A DNA stretch of 64,000 nucleotides from Oscheius dolichura (lineage: Eukaryota > Nematoda > Chromadorea > Rhabditida > Rhabditidae). The notes under the pieces were generated by a model. It was given only the letters and a program-made list of their open reading frames with translations, did no database searches and was not told the origin of the DNA. The stretch is taken from assembly GCA_932521035.1 (NCBI GenBank), contig OW051496.1, positions 6,696,001 through 6,760,000 on the forward strand, in the 5' to 3' direction. The position numbers were made by a program, and so were the translations under genes. Shown one piece after another: positions 57,320-64,000 of the stretch. Every line of letters begins with the position of its first letter. The stretch's first letter is position 1.

Positions 57320-60300
57320 ATGGATCTCCAAACTTTCCATGCTCTCATCACACAAACCTTGTCCAATGTGAACGAAGAACGTGATGCAGCCGAAAAACAA
57401 TACGATGCTTTAGACCTCTCTACAAAGGTCCAGTTGCTCTATCAGCTGTATGCTGAGAAAAGCGCCCCTGTAAATGTAACTAAGTTTCTATTTTGCGTTA
57501 TTGTTCTATTTCAGGCCAGATCCATGTGCCTTGTTTTGCTAAGACGTATTTTTGCTAATAATTGGGAAGAACTGATCTCCGCTGTCGGACAGCATCTCAA
57601 TGCCGTAAAGGAACAATTGTTGAAATTTTCCGTTGAAGAGGAAGATCTTTCCCTTAGGAAAAAACTTACAGACGTGGTTGCTGAAGTTGCTCGCAATGAA
57701 ATTGGTTTTTATATTCTTATTCATCTATATTACTGGAATTTCAGACGATGACACTGGAAAGCAGAAATGGGGCGAAATTCTGCAGTTCTTCGAACACTGT
57801 GTGAACACAGACAGCCCTGATTTGAAACTTACTGCTATGATTCTTTTGGAGGCTGTTCCCAATATCTTCGGGTCGAACCAGAGTGATTATCTCCAAGGAA
57901 TCAAGTCTTTATTGGAGAAATGTTTGCTGCACGAAACGTCAGCTGTACGATCTGCTGCTGCTAAAGCTTTCGTAGCTTTTGTTACCATGAATGACGACGA
58001 CGCCAGATTGATCAAAGGCTTTTCCGGATCTGTCCCCCATATTGTTAATGTAAGCACTGCAAAAAGCAGATTGTATCTACCTTTTTAGATTTGCAAACAT
58101 GTTGTTGAGACCGAAGAAGAGGACGATAGTCCGTTACAAGCACTTTCTGATTTGGCATCCTGCGTTCCGAAAATTATCTCTAATCAGATAGTACCAATTG
58201 TCCAAATGTGCTGCGAGGTATGTCAATTATTCACACAAAAAAAAACTCCTATACTACATGAGTTTACAGATTGTCGCTAATAAGGACAAGGACAACTCGT
58301 ACCGCCATTCTGCTATGGAAGTGCTTACTTCGGTGTGTGAGGCTGCTCCTAATACGATCAGAAAACGTCACGCTGCTCTTATTCCCCATGTTCTCCAGTC
58401 TGCACTTCTTTTAATGACTGAAATGGATGATGACGATACAGAAGAATGGCTGTGCGTAGATAATGTCGATGAAGATGATTTGGACGAAGAGTTTGTTTTT
58501 TATTTAACGTCTATTAAAATGTTTTTAAGTAGTGTCGCAGTAGGAGAAAGCTCTCTTGATCGAATTTCATGTACTTTGGGTGGTAAAGCTATATTTGAAC
58601 CATTTTTGGCGATTGCTCAAAGCCTTCTTCAGAACGGTAATTGTACTTTGCCATATATATTACTGCTTTTATTACAGAACATTGGCAAAAACGTCACGCC
58701 GCCATTATGGGATTCTCCACTATCGGAGAAGGATCGAAGAGGGTTATGGAACCGAAAATCGCTGATATTGTTAGCTACATCAGCCCTTACCTTCAAGATG
58801 CTGTAAGTTGCTTCACTAAAGTTTCATTTTGCATATCGTTTTAGCACCCACGTGTACGTTACGCTGCCTGTAACTGCCTTGGACAAATGTCCACCGATTT
58901 TGCACCAACATTGCAGAAGAAATGTTGTAATGAGGTTATTCATGGTCTACTTCATACGCTGGAAGATATCTCTGTTCCTCGTGTCAGCGCGCATGCCGGA
59001 GCTGCCTTGGTCAACTTTAGCGAGGATTGCCCACAAACAGTCATCACACCTTTCCTGGCTACAGTTATGTCCAAACTTGAAGCTGTTATTGAACTAACTT
59101 TCCAAATGTTCAAAGAAAGAGGAAAGAAAATTGTATTAGAACAAGTACAGAAGGATTTATTTGTTTTAAAAAAACACTTAATATTTAGGTTATCACAACA
59201 GTTGCTTCTGTGGCTGATGCGGCAAAGGAAGTTTTTGTCACCTTTTACGACCGTCTTATGCCTCCGCTTAAGTATATCCTACGAAATACCGATAATGAAC
59301 AGTGCAAGGTAGCTTTTTATTTGGTTTTTGAAATTATTAATTGTGTTTTAGACTCTTCGTGGGAAGACGATAGAATGCATTTCTCTTATTGGATTGGCTG
59401 TTGGAAAGACAAAATTTGGCGGAGATGCTGTTGAAATTATGAATATTCTTGGTGGATCTATGTCTACGCTTACTGCTGACGATCCGCAGTGTAGTTATAT
59501 GATCAGCTCTTGGACAAGAATTTGCCGTGTGCTGGGATCTGATTTTGCACCATTTCTCCCGCAGGTTATGGATCCGGTTCTCCGCACAGCCAGCTACGCC
59601 CCTCAAATTGCAATTCTTGATGGTAAAGAACTACGTACTTGTCTTACTACCAGTCTTTAGATGAAACCGCTGAGAACGCAGAAGATCAAGGATGGGAGTA
59701 CCATTCCGTTGGAGACGGAAAACAGTTTGGAATACGCACATCAGGCCTTGAAGAGAAAGCTACTGCATGCGAGATGATAGTATGTTATGCACGTGACATG
59801 AAAGGTGCGAAATTAGTTGTGCAAGACATTTTTTTTTAGAATGTTTTGCTCCATATGTTGAAAAGGTTGCTGAAATGATGGTCGAGCATCTAAAATTCAT
59901 GTTCCACGACGGTGTTCGTGCTGCTGCTGCCGAAACATTCCCTTGCCTTCTTGAATGTGTCCGTCATGAAGTATGACTGTTATCTTGTGCTTATTGGACC
60001 AATGTTTAGGGGCTTCCTGCAATGAGACGTCTTTGGATCGGTTTTTATCCCGCCCTTCTAGCAGCTGCTGAAAAGCAGGACGAAGAAGATGCTGAAGTCT
60101 TAGCTGAAATTTTGAATTCTATCTCCGAATGCATACTTATTTTGGACCGCGAGGGGCTACAGGCCGATGAAGTGGAAAAGCTGGGCCTTCTTCTGAACCA
60201 GCAATTGGACGGATACGAGAAGCGGCGTGAAGAGCGTGAGGCAGGTGAAGCGGATGAAGATGAAGATCCTGAAGAAGTAAAGGAGCATCAGGATGATGAA

Positions 60301-61508
60301 ATGCAAGAAGAAACAGGTGTTTTGGCTCGGATCAGTGACATTGTTCATGCAAGCTTCAAGGCATATTGGCTGTTTTTCTTTAATTTATTATGCTTTAGGT
60401 TTTCGGGGAAGATTTCTTCCCATTGATCCAAAATATTCTTCCCAAGATTCTCAAGCTCATCGACCCCAAGAGACACTATACTGACCGTCAATGGGCAGTT
60501 TGTATGTTGGACGACGTTGTTGAATTTGCTCCGAAGGTTAAAATGTTTTTTTCAATCTTTCACTATTATGTTACAGAAAATTGCCGCTTATCAAAATCAA
60601 TTCATTCCTCTAATGGTATCTTGTCTCGGCGACGAATATCCGGAAGTTCGACAAGCAGCTGCATATGGTTTTGGAATTATGGCCATGAATGGAGGCGCCG
60701 AGTATCTTGGTGCTGTTACTGCTGCTTTGGAACCACTCGCGGAAATGATTAGCAAGTATGTCTTTTTACCTTTCACTGATTACATGATTGCCTTGTGCTA
60801 GTTTGTATTTTCGACTTTTAGTGAAAGAAAAGGATGCACTTCGCAGCATGAGTAAGCATGGCTTATATTTTTACCCATTGCGCACTATCACGCGTTCAAG
60901 CTTTTAACAGTTAATTTAGCAAACATTACATAAATGTGCCCTTGTCTCATTGTGTGTTTCAGACCACATGCTCGAGATACCGAAGAGGGAAGCATTGCTA
61001 CTGAAAATGCTATTGCAGCCGTTGCAAAAATATTGAAGTACGCCGGGAGTCAAGTTGACGTTACACAGGTTGATTACTGTTTATCTATGCTTATTTGCTG
61101 CAGGCTATTCCACTCTTCCTTTCTTGGTTACCCACACATGAAGATCAAGAAGAATCTGTGCATATATATGGTTACTTCTGCGATTTGGTAGAACAAAATC
61201 ATCCTGGCGCATTAGGAGAAAACAATTCTGGATTGCCGAAAATTTTGGACATAGGTTTGTTGCCGTTTTATCATATTCGCTTTTGGATCATCATATTTTG
61301 TGACATACTATTTAAAAACTTTTCAGCTGTATCGGCTTTTACTCTGGACGCCTTCGATGATAGCGATGAAGGAGCACAAGTAGTCAAAACACGGCTGCAT
61401 ACAATTGTTAAACGTCTTCATCAGAGCAATATGATGGCGCATTTACTTCAAGTGCTCAATTTCGACGAGGAGAAGAGGAAGACCCTCCAGCAGCTGATTT
61501 CTTCCTAA
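57320..61508 (+). CDS. imb-3: Importin-5 / RanBP5 (karyopherin beta-3)
   Basis: Nuclear import receptor that carries cargo such as ribosomal proteins and histones and is released by Ran-GTP. About 1,060 residues over some 17 exons from [12 protein letters not shown] to QQLISS-stop, the usual full length. It is built from HEAT repeats. Family-specific blocks are [110 protein letters not shown] and [15 protein letters not shown]. An acidic insert ([18 protein letters not shown]) sits where human IPO5 has one. Introns are short with TTTTAG/TTTCAG acceptors. A TTTTTTTCAG just upstream of the ATG looks like a trans-splice acceptor. Coding is distinctly AT-richer than in the genes before 54.9 kb. 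AATAAA follows near 61588. Confidence 0.96.
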
Positions 61509-62414
61509 AGTTACGATGCTTGTTATCATATAGTGAATATGAAGTTTTATCTTTTTGTCTAGATTGTTTCTTTTGTTTTCCATTCAAAAATAAAATTTAA
61601 TGAATAGTGATTTCGTTATCAGTTATGTCGGCTTGCATTCGGTGTAACTATTCCCTCCGCTAAACCTGTCCATTGCCGCTAGTTCCGCCACTGTTTTTCA
61701 GTTACGTTTGCCCCACACTTCCTAATTCCCGTAGTCATATCATCATCAAAGTTAGTGTACCAATTCGAATGGAAATCACTTAACGGCGAATTTATCTTCT
61801 CTTCCTTCATTTAGAAACATGTAATCATATATTTTCAATAAAATAGCATGTTACTGTTATAAGTATCTCTGAATAACTTCATGGAAATATGCCGCCCGTG
61901 ATAATTAACAGATCGACGAGACTTTCTAGCCGCATACAACGAGTTTGCGAATGTTCTCTTTTTCTACAGTTCGCATAAGGGGATATGCCCCCTCGTCTAT
62001 ACAGTCCTCTTCCCTTTACATGTACAGTCTTTTTAAGCCGAAAGCTGCTCCTCCAACTGTTTCCATGGTTATAATTGGCCGCTCTCGCGTGCCTGTTCCT
62101 GAATAATCCATCTAGTTTATAGACAGACTATACATAGTTTTTGCCTCCTTTAGTTGATTCTATCCATCTCTTAGTAAAGAAAGAGCTCGTCTGAGGTATG
62201 GGCTGTGGCTGTCTCTACCTTACCCCGCCCTTCATTTGGCCAGAAACGAACGGAGTTCCTCCCTTGCACGGGTCCCATTTCACGCGCAGCTATTCTTCCG
62301 CCTTTCCCCTTTTCTCTGTTTGCTGTCCGGCTGGCCTCAGAAAGATGGGCGAAAAGTGCAATCGTCTTTCTATTGTCTCTCCTTCAGAGGTCGTCGTCGC
62401 ATGGCCTTTTCCTG
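61509..62414. other. Intergenic, no gene seen
   Basis: Contains the 3' UTR of importin-5 and the upstream region of the DUF273 gene. The AT-rich composition ends at about 62.15-62.2 kb. The plus frames at 62198 and 62205 run into the next gene's first exon region but lack support upstream of 62415. Confidence 0.5.
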
Positions 62415-64000
62415 ATGTTGGCACGTCGTCTCCGGGTCTATGCCCTGCTTCTCGTCTTCCTCTCCCTCTTCGCCCTGGTCTGTCTTCGTCTTTCTTCAGA
62501 GAATTCCTACCGTGTTGGTTCTTTTGCCTGTTCTAGTAAACGAGGATCCCTTTCAGATTAGTCGACTGAGTTCGTTTATAACTAATCTGACCTTTAATCA
62601 CAACCGGTCGCGGGTGACCCTGAGGCTGGAGCAGACGGAATGCCCGCCCGTCTACGGTCGAGTCATGGTCTTCGTCATGTATGTGCAGTCATCCCTTGAC
62701 AAGTGAGTTATTGAGCCACAGTTAGACAGCTAGACACCCCCGCATCACACAAAATAGAGCAAACGTCATCTGTTGACAGTTGATCGAAGCAGAGATCAGC
62801 CTGAGCAAATTCATCTCTGCAAAGAACCACAGTTAGACAGCGGAAATGGCAACACCTAGCCGCCAACTGGTCCCCCGGCCCTTTTACATGTTTTGTGCCT
62901 TCCGGTCCGTATTTGTTCGGGAACTACCGAGAGAGAACAGCAACGAGCCAAACTTAGCCCACTTTCGTGTTTACCCGCCAGTTTTCAGAGGCTACTATGG
63001 GGTGGCACTAGAGTCCCTCCTCTGCTACCTGAAAGGCCGGGACTACCGGCTGGTTATGGTCGACATCGACAAGGACGAGAGGGTCAAGAAGGCCTGCGGG
63101 CACCATCAGCAGCTCTTCTTCAAGAAGCACTGCGCCGCGGCGGAGTACCTCCAGGACGCCGACTGGCTGCTGGTGCTGGACGCGGACACCGGCGTGGTCA
63201 ATCCCCATCACTGCATCGAACAGTGGGTGGACGAGCGGGTCAACCTCATCTTCTACGAGAGATTCTTCAACTGGGAGATCGCCTCCGGGAACTATTTGGT
63301 GGGAATCCATTAACCAATAGTATAGAGGGGTTACAGGCAAAGAACAGCAACTTCACCAGAACATTCCTGAGGAAATGGGCGGAATGGGAATTCCACCAGC
63401 CGTCCAATTGGAACGGAGCAGACAACGGCGTCCTGCAGATCCACATTCTCCAGACGGTCCTCCCCGACGCCCAACAGGAGATTGACAACTGCGACGCCAT
63501 CTGGCACAAGGGCACCGACTACGACACCTACATGGCCTACGTCGTCTGCGTCAAAATGGCCCTGGGTTTGTCTTTTTTCTTTTCTTGGTCAAGAGACTTA
63601 TCCTCCCTTCAGGAGCTACCCGCCTCTGGCCGGGGAAGATCCGAATCTACCGGCGGGCACACGGCTGGGTGAGGGATGCCTTCTTGACCAGCGACCAATG
63701 GGGTCCCTCAGATTTTATGTTACACGGCTGGAAGAGGAGCCAGATAGGACAGGAGGGATGGGACAGCCCCTTCACTGTACGGGATCCTACTCATCGAATT
63801 TATTGGGAGTTTAGGAGAATCCGAACTCGACCTTTTGCGGCCGAGGAGACGCCGGCTGGAAGTGGCGGCCGAACAAGAAAGTAACGGACGAGACGGTCCG
63901 AACCTCCCTGGCGGCATTCGAGAAGTCGGCCGGCAGTAGTTTTCCCAAATTGGCACGGGTCTTTCCTCATCTGGAGATGGTCGACGTCGGCCGCTGTTAT
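62415..64000 (+). CDS. DUF273 family glycosyltransferase-like protein, 3' end cut by window
   Basis: Nematode-typical DUF273 protein, probably a Golgi type II glycosyltransferase with a GT-A fold. A signal-anchor-like start, [20 protein letters not shown], begins at 62415. Main exons follow: about 62555-62702, 62995-63300, 63340-63564, 63612-63777 and 63816 to the window end. Family blocks: [35 protein letters not shown], the DxD-type motif [50 protein letters not shown] and [14 protein letters not shown]. The reading stays open through base 64000. How the anchor exon joins the next exon is unclear (see findings). The substrate is unknown. Confidence 0.82.

Noticed and set aside
1-64000. CRISPR array, bacterial operon or prophage-like system
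   Set aside because: There are no regularly spaced repeats, Shine-Dalgarno-led gene strings or phage genes. Spliced eukaryotic genes occupy the window throughout.

Overview
The window is animal nuclear DNA from a nematode. Genes are split by very short introns (mostly 35-50 bp, ending TTTCAG or TTTAG) and several first coding exons sit just behind a splice-acceptor-like TTTCAG, as expected for SL trans-splicing. The content is also nematode-like: a vWA plus C-type lectin protein, an nlp-7-type neuropeptide precursor, TWK potassium channels, a divergent Cys-loop receptor, a nematode-type nuclear receptor and a DUF273 protein. An FMR1/FXR-family gene, which Caenorhabditis elegans is reported to lack, argues for a lineage outside Caenorhabditis. 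The species cannot be fixed from the sequence alone.

Layout. 1-1433: 3' part of a TM9SF2/4-type protein (+). 2715-7485: three tandem secreted-protein genes (+), namely a Pro/Gln-rich protein, a Ser/Thr-rich protein, and a lectin gene that seems to make a short and a long form by alternative terminal exons. 12115-18752: a NOS1AP/DYC-1 orthologue (+) with a second internal start. 22894-24957: Cys-loop receptor (+). 25351-25777: neuropeptide precursor (-). 29999-31863: propionyl-CoA carboxylase beta (-). 33051-34173: an unrecognised, possibly beta-propeller protein (+), tail to tail with a two-pore K+ channel at 34210-36574 (-). 40376-41151: small multi-pass membrane protein (-). 43598-45461: FMRP-like RNA-binding protein (+). 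45902-46943: unrecognised disordered protein (-). About 46957-47361: possible Tudor-like gene (+). 47301-49358: a second K2P channel (-). 49979-50935: METTL24-like methyltransferase (+). 51151-54114: Rubicon-homology protein (+). 54366-55939: nuclear hormone receptor (+). 57320-61508: importin-5 (+). 62415-64000: DUF273 glycosyltransferase-like protein (+), cut by the window end.

Much of the content is neuronal or muscular: Cys-loop receptor, neuropeptide precursor, two K2P channels, DYC-1 and FMRP. The rest is housekeeping (TM9SF, PCCB, importin-5, Rubicon) and secreted or surface proteins. No operon is proven.

Base composition changes inside the nuclear receptor gene, at about 54.9-55.0 kb. 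Everything before it is GC-rich at third codon positions. From there to about 62.2 kb, importin-5 included, the DNA is AT-rich. The two clearest terminal-inverted-repeat elements, at 56.02-56.25 kb (TTAA-flanked) and 57.09-57.21 kb, lie in this AT-rich block. A foldback element, a small dispersed tandem repeat and a tRNA-derived SINE-like sequence lie elsewhere. Coordinates are for coding parts. Exon joins were read by hand from splice signals and reading-frame continuity, and several ends are flagged as uncertain.
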